Source: an uncultured Treponema sp. (GTDB lineage Bacteria; Spirochaetota; Spirochaetia; Treponematales; Treponemataceae). Taken from it: 64,000 nucleotides of DNA. This document shows positions 10,669-18,734 of the stretch, piece by piece. The position numbers and the translations under genes were made by a program. The first letter of the stretch is position 1. The number at the start of each line of letters is the position of its first letter. Where the stretch lies: positions 1-64,000 of the forward strand of contig NZ_CAMHSK010000011.1 in assembly GCF_946187725.1 (NCBI RefSeq). Reading direction: 5' to 3'. The notes beneath the pieces were generated by a model, which made no database searches, was not told where the DNA came from, and saw only the letters and a program-made list of their open reading frames with translations.

Positions 10669-10703
10669 TGGCTAACTCTGTTCAGTATGCCGATATTTAA
10701 AAT

Positions 10704-11624
10704 ATGCTGAACAGAGTTTTAGAGATTTATGAAGAAAATCGATATCTGTCTCTCAGTCGTGGCTTTATCGTCATACAGCATGGTTCAGAAGAACTGGGGC
10801 GTGTTCCTCTTGACGATATAGGCGTACTCTTACTTTCAGCTCAAAGCGTAACATTCTCCAAAAACATATTAAATGCTCTTGCAGAGCGAGGCTGCGTTAC
10901 CGTCCTCTGTGGCAAAAACTATTCACCGCAAAGTATGGTTCTTCCTGTCTACTCACATTATCTTTTTGCAAAAATCCTGAAAAAACAGATTGATGCTTCT
11001 TTACCTCTTAAAAAAAGAATATGGCAGCAGATTGTTATCCAAAAAATTAAGAATCAGGCCTTGAATTTAAAACTTTGTGGCAAGGAAGAAGAATCAAAAC
11101 GGATTGAAACCATAGCGGCTCTGGTAAAGTCAGGAGACCCCGACAATCGTGAAGCATACGCGGCCAGAATGTACTGGAAATATTTGTTCGGAAAAGATTT
11201 TACAAGAGATAAAGAAAAGGAAGGAATAAATTCTTTTTTGAATTATGGCTATGCAATCATGCGCTCCTCTATGGCACGGGCAGTTTGTGCCAGCGGACTT
11301 CTTCCTTCCCTTGGTCTTCATCACGACAATCATCTTAATCAGTTTTGTCTTGCGGACGATTTATTTGAGATTTACCGTCCTTTAGTTGACTGTGTAGTAT
11401 TTCATCTTGGAATAAAAGATGATTCTGAGTTAACTCCCGAATATAAAACTAAACTTACAGAAACACTATGGATAAAGGTTCATACTTCGGAAGGCAATTC
11501 CCCTGCATTTCAGAGTATGCAATATCTGACGGCTTCTTATGTTCACGCATTGGAAGATGGAAAACCTGTCATTGATTTGCCTGTATGGGCAGGAGATGAA
11601 TATGGCAATGCCAGAACTGAATAG
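10704..11624 (+). CDS. cas1: Cas1, type II CRISPR integrase
   Basis: Cas1 fold motifs (LGLHHDNHLNQFCLADDLFEIYRPLVD). Confidence 0.95.
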   Translation: MLNRVLEIYEENRYLSLSRGFIVIQHGSEELGRVPLDDIGVLLLSAQSVTFSKNILNALAERGCVTVLCGKNYSPQSMVLPVYSHYLFAKILKKQIDASLPLKKRIWQQIVIQKIKNQALNLKLCGKEEESKRIETIAALVKSGDPDNREAYAARMYWKYLFGKDFTRDKEKEGINSFLNYGYAIMRSSMARAVCASGLLPSLGLHHDNHLNQFCLADDLFEIYRPLVDCVVFHLGIKDDSELTPEYKTKLTETLWIKVHTSEGNSPAFQSMQYLTASYVHALEDGKPVIDLPVWAGDEYGNARTE

Positions 11625-11937
11625 GTATGAGCTTATGTGGATGCTTGTTTTATTTGATTTACCTGTGGTTGAGAAGAAAGAGCGCAAAGCAGCAACAGAT
11701 TTCAGAAATTTTTTGCTCGATCACGGATTTGCAATGGTGCAATATTCAATTTATACTAAGCTTTTTTCCGGTAAGGATGCTTGTGAAAAATATTATCGCC
11801 TGATAAAGCAAAACTTGCCGGAAGAAGGTAAAGTTGATATTATCACGATAACGGATAAGCAATATGAAAACATTATCAGTTATTCATCCTGTAAAAAAAT
11901 CGAAAAAAAAGAGCCTCAACAACTGCTTTTATTCTAG
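11602..11937 (+). CDS. cas2: Cas2
   Basis: LMWMLVLFDLPVVEKKERKAATDFRNFLLDHGFAMVQYSIYTKLF; ATG at 11602 overlaps the cas1 end (the longer ORF start at 11539 is unlikely). Confidence 0.95.
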   Translation: MAMPELNRYELMWMLVLFDLPVVEKKERKAATDFRNFLLDHGFAMVQYSIYTKLFSGKDACEKYYRLIKQNLPEEGKVDIITITDKQYENIISYSSCKKIEKKEPQQLLLF

Positions 11938-11946
11938 TTTTCCCTC

Positions 11947-12006
11947 AAAAAAAATACGTCCGATGCACTCTATTTCTTTATATAAAATAGAATTACATCG
12001 GATGTA
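11947..12006 (-). terminator. Leftward Rho-independent terminator in the CRISPR leader
   Basis: Imperfect ~21-bp inverted repeat TACGTCCGATGCACTCTATTT / AAATAGAATTACATCGGATGTA (11955-12006) with an 8-A run at 11947-11954, i.e. U8 for leftward transcripts. Confidence 0.75.
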
Positions 12007-13599
12007 TTATAACTGATTAATTTGTCCGGTCAACCTGCAACATATTCATACCGCAAGCGTTACACATTTCAATTATAACTGATTAATTTGTCCGGTCAAC
12101 CTGCAACCTTTTCAGCCTGCTGGATAACGGCATTCGAATTATAACTGATTAATTTGTCCGGTCAACCTGCAACGCTTTTGAGCCTCAAAGGCTTATTCCT
12201 TTGATTATAACTGATTAATTTGTCCGGTCAACCTGCAACGCCTTTGTTTTAGTATGGCTTGCTGTAATAATTATAACTGATTAATTTGTCCGGTCAACCT
12301 GCAACGACTGGAGTCATAATATTGAAGTAGATTTTTATTATAACTGATTAATTTGTCCGGTCAACCTGCAACATACAGATTCTCTTTATACAATATTTGT
12401 GAATTATAACTGATTAATTTGTCCGGTCAACCTGCAACCACTTTTAATTGTCCAAATCGTAACAATGAATTATAACTGATTAATTTGTCCGGTCAACCTG
12501 CAACCTTGCGAGCGTTGCTTCAAGAATCGGAAGCATTATAACTGATTAATTTGTCCGGTCAACCTGCAACAAAGGCTACTACAAGGGGGTTGTAGACGCT
12601 ATTATAACTGATTAATTTGTCCGGTCAACCTGCAACCCGCCGTGGCCGTTGGGCGTTCCGAATTAAATTATAACTGATTAATTTGTCCGGTCAACCTGCA
12701 ACTTTTTTGACTATTGGTTACTAGATGAACGGATTATAACTGATTAATTTGTCCGGTCAACCTGCAACAATGGTAACGACCTTTGTCGGGCTTTTGCTAT
12801 TATAACTGATTAATTTGTCCGGTCAACCTGCAACGTAGGAATCGGCACTAACTCACTGTTGATTATTATAACTGATTAATTTGTCCGGTCAACCTGCAAC
12901 ATCTATTTGGGAGATGAGAACGGCACCGTAATTATAACTGATTAATTTGTCCGGTCAACCTGCAACAATTTTTTTTATCGGGTATAACAAAGACTGATTA
13001 TAACTGATTAATTTGTCCGGTCAACCTGCAACCGGGAATGTAATATTATTGTCCAACATTGTATTATAACTGATTAATTTGTCCGGTCAACCTGCAACGG
13101 CAAACATCACACAGAATACACATTATTTATTATAACTGATTAATTTGTCCGGTCAACCTGCAACCTTCACGTTGATGAGGGGGAACGGCTTTGAATTATA
13201 ACTGATTAATTTGTCCGGTCAACCTGCAACATTTCTGGTTCTGATGTCTCAAAGCGTATTATTATAACTGATTAATTTGTCCGGTCAACCTGCAACATAG
13301 CGGTCGGTGGTCAGTGGGCAAAAAGAATTATAACTGATTAATTTGTCCGGTCAACCTGCAACGATTTGTCAACTCTTGAAGCAGATGCGGCAATTATAAC
13401 TGATTAATTTGTCCGGTCAACCTGCAACAAAGTTGCAACGTTTACTCCAAATATGATTATTATAACTGATTAATTTGTCCGGTCAACCTGCAACTCGCCG
13501 CGGTCGTTGGGCCTTTCGCATAAATTATAACTGATTAATTTGTCCGGTCAACCTGCAACGGAATCAAGGTAAAGACGGCACTGCTTGGCATTATAACTG
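12006..13599 (-). CRISPR. CRISPR array, 24 identical 36-bp repeats plus a degenerate terminal repeat (10 bp retained at 13590-13599)
   Basis: Repeat ATTATAACTGATTAATTTGTCCGGTCAACCTGCAAC; spacers 30 bp except one of 31 bp (12306-12336) and one of 29 bp (13495-13523). crRNA sense is - strand (complementary to the tracr anti-repeat). Confidence 0.98.
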
Positions 13600-13705
13600 T
13601 TTTATTTATTCAAATTTCCCCATTCCCGAAGTCTTTCCAACAGACTTGGTAGATTTCTGACTGCTTGCGCTTTCTCGCTCTTTCAAAGGTTTTTTTAACC
13701 ACCAA

Positions 13706-13732
13706 TTGACTAGTATAATAATATAGTATAAA
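13706..13732 (+). promoter_or_regulatory. Candidate promoter of the small toxin mRNA
   Basis: TTGACT - N15 - TATAAA; spacing slightly short. Confidence 0.45.
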
Positions 13733-13803
13733 TTTAAATCATAGGAACACCAAAGCAAGGTGGGCTGTCTCCTAATCTTAACGAATGGGAGACTCGTGCA
13801 GAT

Positions 13804-13881
13804 ATGACGAATTACGAAAAAGCGATGCTTGTCATTTCGATTGTAACTTTGCTTATAGAAGCACTCGCTCTCTTCAAGTAA
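13804..13881 (+). CDS. Hol_Tox-like small hydrophobic peptide (putative type I toxin), 25 aa
   Basis: MTNYEKAMLVISIVTLLIEALALFK*; GGGAG at 13787-13791 as possible SD; single TM-like segment; family resemblance by recall. Confidence 0.65.
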   Translation: MTNYEKAMLVISIVTLLIEALALFK

Positions 13882-13893
13882 TCTTGTAAGAAG

Positions 13894-13985
13894 CAAAAAA
13901 TATAGCCTACCCCAGTGGTCAAGACTGAGTAGGCTATTCAATCAGCTGAAAGGAGACAGCCACACTGCGACGGTGTTCCTTTCTT
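13894..13985 (-). ncRNA. Putative antisense antitoxin RNA (~90 nt)
   Basis: - strand promoter TTGACT (14013-14018) - N16 - TATATT (13991-13996); terminator stem ATAGCCTAC/GTAGGCTAT (13902-13937) followed by T6. Confidence 0.65.
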
Positions 13986-14096
13986 GTTTTAATATAGCAT
14001 ATTTCGAGCAAAAGTCAAGGCAATCGTATTATAACTTTCACTCACTTTCTGTCACACCATCTTACCCATCTCCACTTTTCCTGCTACAATATCCTC

Positions 14097-14594
14097 ATGA
14101 ATTCATATTGCACTGAATGTGGTAGGCTTCTTGTCGAAAAGGAGCTTGAGGGCGAAGGGATTGTTCCTTATTGCGAAAAATGTGGTCAGTATCGGTTTCC
14201 GCTTTATAATGTGGCTGTCAGCATGATTGTGATTGACGAGTCAACTGGAAAGATTCTTCTGATTCAGCAGTACGGAAGGCCTGTTTATATTCTTGTTGCG
14301 GGATATGTGAACCGTGGCGAGAGGATTGAAGATGCCGCCGTTCGTGAAATCAAGGAAGAGACTGGCATGACCGCACGCAAGGTTCATTTCAACCGAACGA
14401 ATTTCTTTGAAAAATCAAACACGCTTATGTGCAATTTTACGGCTTTCGTAAAAGATGCAAGCGAACTGAACCCGAACAAGGAAATCGATTCTTTCAAATG
14501 GTTCACTCCTGATGAAGCGCGAAAGAATATTCTTCCAGACAGCCTTGCTTCCAGATTTTTGAACGCTTATCTTGATGAGCAGAATGATTCCTAA
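14097..14594 (+). CDS. NUDIX hydrolase with N-terminal zinc ribbon
   Basis: Nudix box GYVNRGERIEDAAVREIKEETG; CTEC...CEKC. Confidence 0.85.
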   Translation: MNSYCTECGRLLVEKELEGEGIVPYCEKCGQYRFPLYNVAVSMIVIDESTGKILLIQQYGRPVYILVAGYVNRGERIEDAAVREIKEETGMTARKVHFNRTNFFEKSNTLMCNFTAFVKDASELNPNKEIDSFKWFTPDEARKNILPDSLASRFLNAYLDEQNDS

Positions 14595-14657
14595 AAATCT
14601 AAACAATTCACTTTCGCCCACCAGAATACTATGTTATACTGATGGGAGAGGTGAATC

Positions 14658-15056
14658 ATGAACGAAATCTACGAATTTATCAAAAAATGCGGAACTTATT
14701 TTCTTGCAACAGTTGAGGACGGTCAGCCACGAAACCGCCCTTTTGGTACGGTAAATATATTTGACGGCAAGCTCTACATCCAGACCGGAAAGAGCAAGTC
14801 TGTTTCAAAGCAAATTCAGAAGAATCCAAAAGTCGAACTCTGCTGTTTTGACGGCTCCACAGGCCAGTGGCTCCGGCTTTCAGGAGAACTTGTGCGCGAT
14901 GACAGGCGCGAAGCCAAGGCCGATATGCTTGAGCACTACCCTGATTTAAAGAGAATGTACTCTGCCGATGACGACAACACTGAAGTCCTCTACTTCAAAA
15001 ACGCAAAGGCAACAATTTCAAGTTTTACGGCTGCTCCAAAAACAATCGAATTCTAA
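14658..15056 (+). CDS. Pyridoxamine 5'-phosphate oxidase-like flavin-binding protein
   Basis: FLATVEDGQPRNRPFGTVNIFDGKLYIQTGKSKSVSKQIQKNPKVELC. Confidence 0.75.
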   Translation: MNEIYEFIKKCGTYFLATVEDGQPRNRPFGTVNIFDGKLYIQTGKSKSVSKQIQKNPKVELCCFDGSTGQWLRLSGELVRDDRREAKADMLEHYPDLKRMYSADDDNTEVLYFKNAKATISSFTAAPKTIEF

Positions 15057-15068
15057 TCTCTCAAAGCA

Positions 15069-15102
15069 GGCGGTCTTCATTTCTATAGACCGCCCCTTTT
15101 TT
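15069..15102 (+). terminator. Rho-independent terminator
   Basis: GGCGGTCT...AGACCGCC followed by T-run. Confidence 0.8.
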
Positions 15103-15161
15103 CCCCTTTCCATTCCATTTTCATATTATTTTAGCAATTAGCTGTGCTGTTTCTACCATAA

Positions 15162-15220
15162 ACCTATTGATTAAATAGGTTAAATCCTTTACGATATATT
15201 TACCTACTACAACAATAGGT
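15162..15220 (+). promoter_or_regulatory. Tandem operator pair upstream of the nifX/K/D-like operon
   Basis: O1 ACCTATTGATTAAATAGGT (15162-15180), O2 ACCTACTACAACAATAGGT (15202-15220). Confidence 0.75.
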
Positions 15221-15236
15221 TTTACAAGGGTACTAA

Positions 15237-15677
15237 ATGAAATATAAAGTTGCGGTCGCTACAAGCGATGGAAAAACAGTTGACTCTCACTTCGGTCATG
15301 CACAGAGCTTTTTAATTTATGAAGTTGATGAAGAAAGCGGTGCATTCGAAGACATTGAAGAGCGTGATGTTACGTCTGCCTGCTCAGGCGGTGAATGTGG
15401 CGGAAAACCGGCTGAATCGGCGGAGGCAGAAACTGCGGGCTGCGGCGGTCACAACGGAGCAGGAACAGGCTCATCTCCTATGGACGAAATTGCGAAAGCC
15501 CTGAGCGATGTGGATTATGTTCTCGTCGCAAGAATCGGGCCACACGCAATCCGTGCACTGGCGAAATACAATGTAACCGCCTACGACATCGTTCTCCCGA
15601 TAGACGAGGCAATTGCAAAAATCAATGATTTCAGAAGAAAAATAAAAGAAAGAAAACAAAATTATAAAACTAACTAG
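15237..15677 (+). CDS. NifX/NifB-type dinitrogenase iron-molybdenum cofactor domain protein
   Basis: KVAVATSDGKTVDSHFGHAQSFLIYEVDE ... DYVLVARIGPHAIRALAKYNVTAYD. Confidence 0.8.
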   Translation: MKYKVAVATSDGKTVDSHFGHAQSFLIYEVDEESGAFEDIEERDVTSACSGGECGGKPAESAEAETAGCGGHNGAGTGSSPMDEIAKALSDVDYVLVARIGPHAIRALAKYNVTAYDIVLPIDEAIAKINDFRRKIKERKQNYKTN

Positions 15678-15740
15678 ACGCGGATGAACGCTGATAAACG
15701 CTGATAAAAAAATCCGCGTCCATCTGTGTGTATCTGCGTC
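15676..15740 (+). repeat. Dispersed imperfect palindromic repeat (GACGCGGATGAACGCTGAT... ATCCGCGTCCATCTGTGT)
   Basis: Inverted GACGCGGAT/ATCCGCGTC with tandem subunits; resembles dispersed intergenic repeats seen in other genomes. Confidence 0.55.
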
Positions 15741-15758
15741 AAATAAGAGGTATTGAGT

Positions 15759-17087
15759 ATGGCGAAAATTCTTGATCAGCCGCGTTACAAGTGTGCGCTG
15801 GCTGCTATGCAGACTGTTCAGTCGATTCCGGGGGCAATTCCGGTTCTTCATTCGGGACCGGGATGTGCTTCAAAACTGAACGACAACAACGGAACCAGCG
15901 GACGATACAGCCCGAACATCTTCCCTTGTACTTCGATTTCGGAGAAGGAAGTTGTATTCGGTGGTGCTGAAAAATTGCGCTCAACGATTCACAATGCGCT
16001 GCGTGTCATTGACGCTGACTTGTTCGTGGTGCTTTCTGGATGTACGGGTGAGATTATCGGAGACGACATCAAGGAAGTTGCTCAGGAATTTGAGGACGAA
16101 GAAAAGCCTGTAATCTGGGCAAAGACTCCTGGCTTCAAGGGTAACAACTACGTCGGCCATGACTGGATTTTGAAGTCAATCTTCGAGCAGTACCTTAACC
16201 GTCCGGAAATCCGCGATGAGCGTGAAGAAGCCGGCGGAACAATAAAAGGTCTGGTCAACATTTTCGCAGGCCCGCCTCAGCAGGATCCTTACTGGCTCGG
16301 AAACTTGCGTGAAATTGAGAGCCTGATTTCTGCAATCGGACTCAAGCCGAACACAATCTTTGGCTTTGGCCGTGGAATCGAGAATATCAAGAATGCAGCA
16401 CGCGCACAGTTCACAATTTTGATTTCGCCGTGGGTTGGTTTGGAAAGCGCAAAATATCTTGAGACAAAATTCAAGGTTCCGCTTTTGCATTATCCAATCC
16501 TGCCGATTGGAGCGAGCGAGACAACGAAATTCCTTCGGGCTGTGCAGGAGTTCACCGGAGCGGACAAAGATCTGGTTGAAAAGGTAATCACCGAAAAAGA
16601 AGCTGAATTCTACTATTATATCGAGCGATTTGCGGATACTTTGCTTGAAACCCGAATCCTGGGCAAGCGTTTTACGGTTGCAAGCGACAGCCAGTACACC
16701 ATGGCAGTCACAAAATTCCTTGTAAACGACATGGGCTTATTCCCGGAGAAAGTCTTTATCACTGACGATGCGCCGGAAGCTTTCCGCACACAGATTGCCA
16801 ATGAGATTTCAAACCTCAACTACGGAATTCAGGCAGAAGTTCAGTTTACGACAGACGGACACGACATTCACGAGCAGATTAAAAAGACTGACTTTGCGGG
16901 CACTCCGCTGATTATCGGTTCCAACTGGGAGAAAAAGCTTGCCGCTGAAATCGGTGCGCATTATGTGAACGTAAGCTATCCGATGCTTGAAAAGCTCGTA
17001 ATCAACGACCACATCGCAGGCTACTCAGGCGGACTTCATCTGCTTGAGCAGATCTTCTCAGCTGCAATGAGCAAATTGAAACTTTAG
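15759..17087 (+). CDS. Nitrogenase-like component 1, NifK-type subunit
   Basis: RYKCALAAMQTVQSIPGAIPVLHSGPGC; LSGCTGEIIGDD (three P-cluster-type Cys); ATG at 15759 (ORF track begins at TTG 15753). Confidence 0.8.
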   Translation: MAKILDQPRYKCALAAMQTVQSIPGAIPVLHSGPGCASKLNDNNGTSGRYSPNIFPCTSISEKEVVFGGAEKLRSTIHNALRVIDADLFVVLSGCTGEIIGDDIKEVAQEFEDEEKPVIWAKTPGFKGNNYVGHDWILKSIFEQYLNRPEIRDEREEAGGTIKGLVNIFAGPPQQDPYWLGNLREIESLISAIGLKPNTIFGFGRGIENIKNAARAQFTILISPWVGLESAKYLETKFKVPLLHYPILPIGASETTKFLRAVQEFTGADKDLVEKVITEKEAEFYYYIERFADTLLETRILGKRFTVASDSQYTMAVTKFLVNDMGLFPEKVFITDDAPEAFRTQIANEISNLNYGIQAEVQFTTDGHDIHEQIKKTDFAGTPLIIGSNWEKKLAAEIGAHYVNVSYPMLEKLVINDHIAGYSGGLHLLEQIFSAAMSKLKL

Positions 17088-17096
17088 GAGATAACC

Positions 17097-18569
17097 ATGC
17101 CATATAACTTTAAAAACGCAAATCTCGCCGTTCGTGAAAACCGACTCGGCTCAATTACAGGTTTTGTGGGCAACCTTGAAACGCTCGTCTACCGCTCAGA
17201 ATGCGGCTCACTCAAAAACCGCGAGCGATGCTTCTCACAGTCAAGCTCATGTCTTTCGGGCTGTGCCTTGAACGCCCTTGCCGCAATCAGAAACGTGGCC
17301 GTTGTTTACCACGCACCGGCAGGCTGTACCGCAATGGCCTCAAACGACAACGTAAAATTCGGCCAGATTGCAGCCAGAATCAACAAAACCACAAATTCGG
17401 TCTTTGTCTGCACGGACTTGAACGAAAAGGACACGGTTTTCGGTGCGATGAACGACCTTCGAAAAATCGTCGAGCACACTTACAACACATACAAGCCGGA
17501 CGCAATTTTCATCTCGACTTCATGCGTTTCTGGCGTTATCGGTGAGGACGTTGACGGCTTGGCCGACGAAATCAACGAGGAACTTCCGATTCCTGTGATT
17601 CCGGTTCACTGCGAAGGCTTTAAGAGCCGAATCTGGGCAAGTGGTTTTGATATTTCCGACCACGCCGTTTTGCAGGGAATCGTAAAACCGCCGAAAGAAA
17701 AACGTAGAATCATCAACATCAAGAACTTCTACGAGAGCGCACGCCCTCAGATTACAAAGATTTTCAACGAAGTTTTTGACGCTGAGCCGCAGTTTCTTTA
17801 CTGTAACTCGACAATCGAAGAGCTTAGTCATTTGAGCGAGGCTCTGGCAACGGTCTGTATCTGCGGTACTCTGGGAACTTATCTTGGAAACGCTTTGGAA
17901 GAAACTTACGGCGTTCCTTACGTGCGGACAATCAACCATTCTGGAGTCACAGGCTTTGAAACATGGCTCCGTGGAATCGGGGATGCGATTGGCCGCCGCG
18001 AGCAGGTTGAAGCCTACATCAAAAAACAGCGCGAAATTTACATTCCGCAGATTGAAGAAGCAATCAAGCCGCTTCGTGGTCTTCGGGCTGTAATCGGAAT
18101 GGGACCAGGCTTTACTTACGAGATTGCCCGCGTTTTGCAGGAATTCGGCATGACAATCGATTACGCCCTTGCATGGCACTATGATTACAAGTACGACAAC
18201 GGCCAAGTTCCGCCGGCACTGGAGCATCTGCTCAAAAACAGCCCTAAGGACATGAAGGTTGCCGTCGCCGACCAGCAGAACTACGAGGTTTTGAACATCC
18301 TCAACCGCTACAAGCCTGACGTGTACTTTAGCCGACACCCGGGAACTACTGTCTGGGCAATCAAGCAGGGCTATGCCGCAGTCTTCGTTGCCGACGAGTA
18401 CACTGTCTTTGGTTACGAAGGAACTTTGAGCTTTGCAAAACTGATTCGCGACACCGTTACAAACCGCTCGTTCGAGAAAAACCTTGCCGCCCGAATCAAG
18501 CTTCCATACACAAAATGGTGGTACGAGCAGAGCAACGAAAAGTTCATCAACGCGGAGAGCAAGAGGTAG
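17097..18569 (+). CDS. Nitrogenase-like component 1, NifD-type subunit
   Basis: CLSGCALNALAAIRNVAVVYHAPAGC; TSCVSGVIGEDV; PVIPVHCEGFKSRIWASGFDISDHAV. Confidence 0.8.
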   Translation: MPYNFKNANLAVRENRLGSITGFVGNLETLVYRSECGSLKNRERCFSQSSSCLSGCALNALAAIRNVAVVYHAPAGCTAMASNDNVKFGQIAARINKTTNSVFVCTDLNEKDTVFGAMNDLRKIVEHTYNTYKPDAIFISTSCVSGVIGEDVDGLADEINEELPIPVIPVHCEGFKSRIWASGFDISDHAVLQGIVKPPKEKRRIINIKNFYESARPQITKIFNEVFDAEPQFLYCNSTIEELSHLSEALATVCICGTLGTYLGNALEETYGVPYVRTINHSGVTGFETWLRGIGDAIGRREQVEAYIKKQREIYIPQIEEAIKPLRGLRAVIGMGPGFTYEIARVLQEFGMTIDYALAWHYDYKYDNGQVPPALEHLLKNSPKDMKVAVADQQNYEVLNILNRYKPDVYFSRHPGTTVWAIKQGYAAVFVADEYTVFGYEGTLSFAKLIRDTVTNRSFEKNLAARIKLPYTKWWYEQSNEKFINAESKR

Positions 18570-18734
18570 TGAGCAGGTAGCAGTGAGCAGTTTTCAGTGG
18601 ACGTTACCCGCCTTTGACGGGTCGGGCTTTTCGTGAGCACTCTCGTTGTCGTGCTCATTTGGGTTCCGCTATCGCTCTATTGCTCACTGCGTTTCGCAAC
18701 GGCTATCGCCGCCACTACAATCCCTAACGCTTGG
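18566..18734. repeat. Dispersed repeat-like intergenic block
   Basis: GTGAGCAGGTAGCAGTGAGCAG unit plus GACGGGTCGGGCTTTTCG...CTACAATCCCTAACGC, a pattern typical of dispersed non-coding repeats. Confidence 0.4.

Noticed and set aside
7327-11937. Type II-A or II-B assignment
   Set aside because: No csn2 or cas4; only cas9-cas1-cas2, with a repeat-embedded promoter as in II-C
12006-13559. Rightward (cas-codirectional) crRNA transcription from a leader promoter
   Set aside because: Anti-repeat complementarity, the promoter in each repeat, and the leftward terminator all indicate - strand crRNAs
13606-13941. 111-aa reverse ORF downstream of the CRISPR array
   Set aside because: Overlaps the putative toxin promoter, peptide and antisense RNA; composition not protein-like, better explained by the RNA features
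17520-18338. 272-aa reverse ORF inside the nifD-like gene
   Set aside because: Shadow ORF antisense to a clearly coding, motif-bearing gene; no recognisable domain
15159-18569. Calling this a true N2-fixing nif operon
   Set aside because: No nifH, nifE or nifN in the window, the His442-type ligand appears missing, and the context is sulfur metabolism
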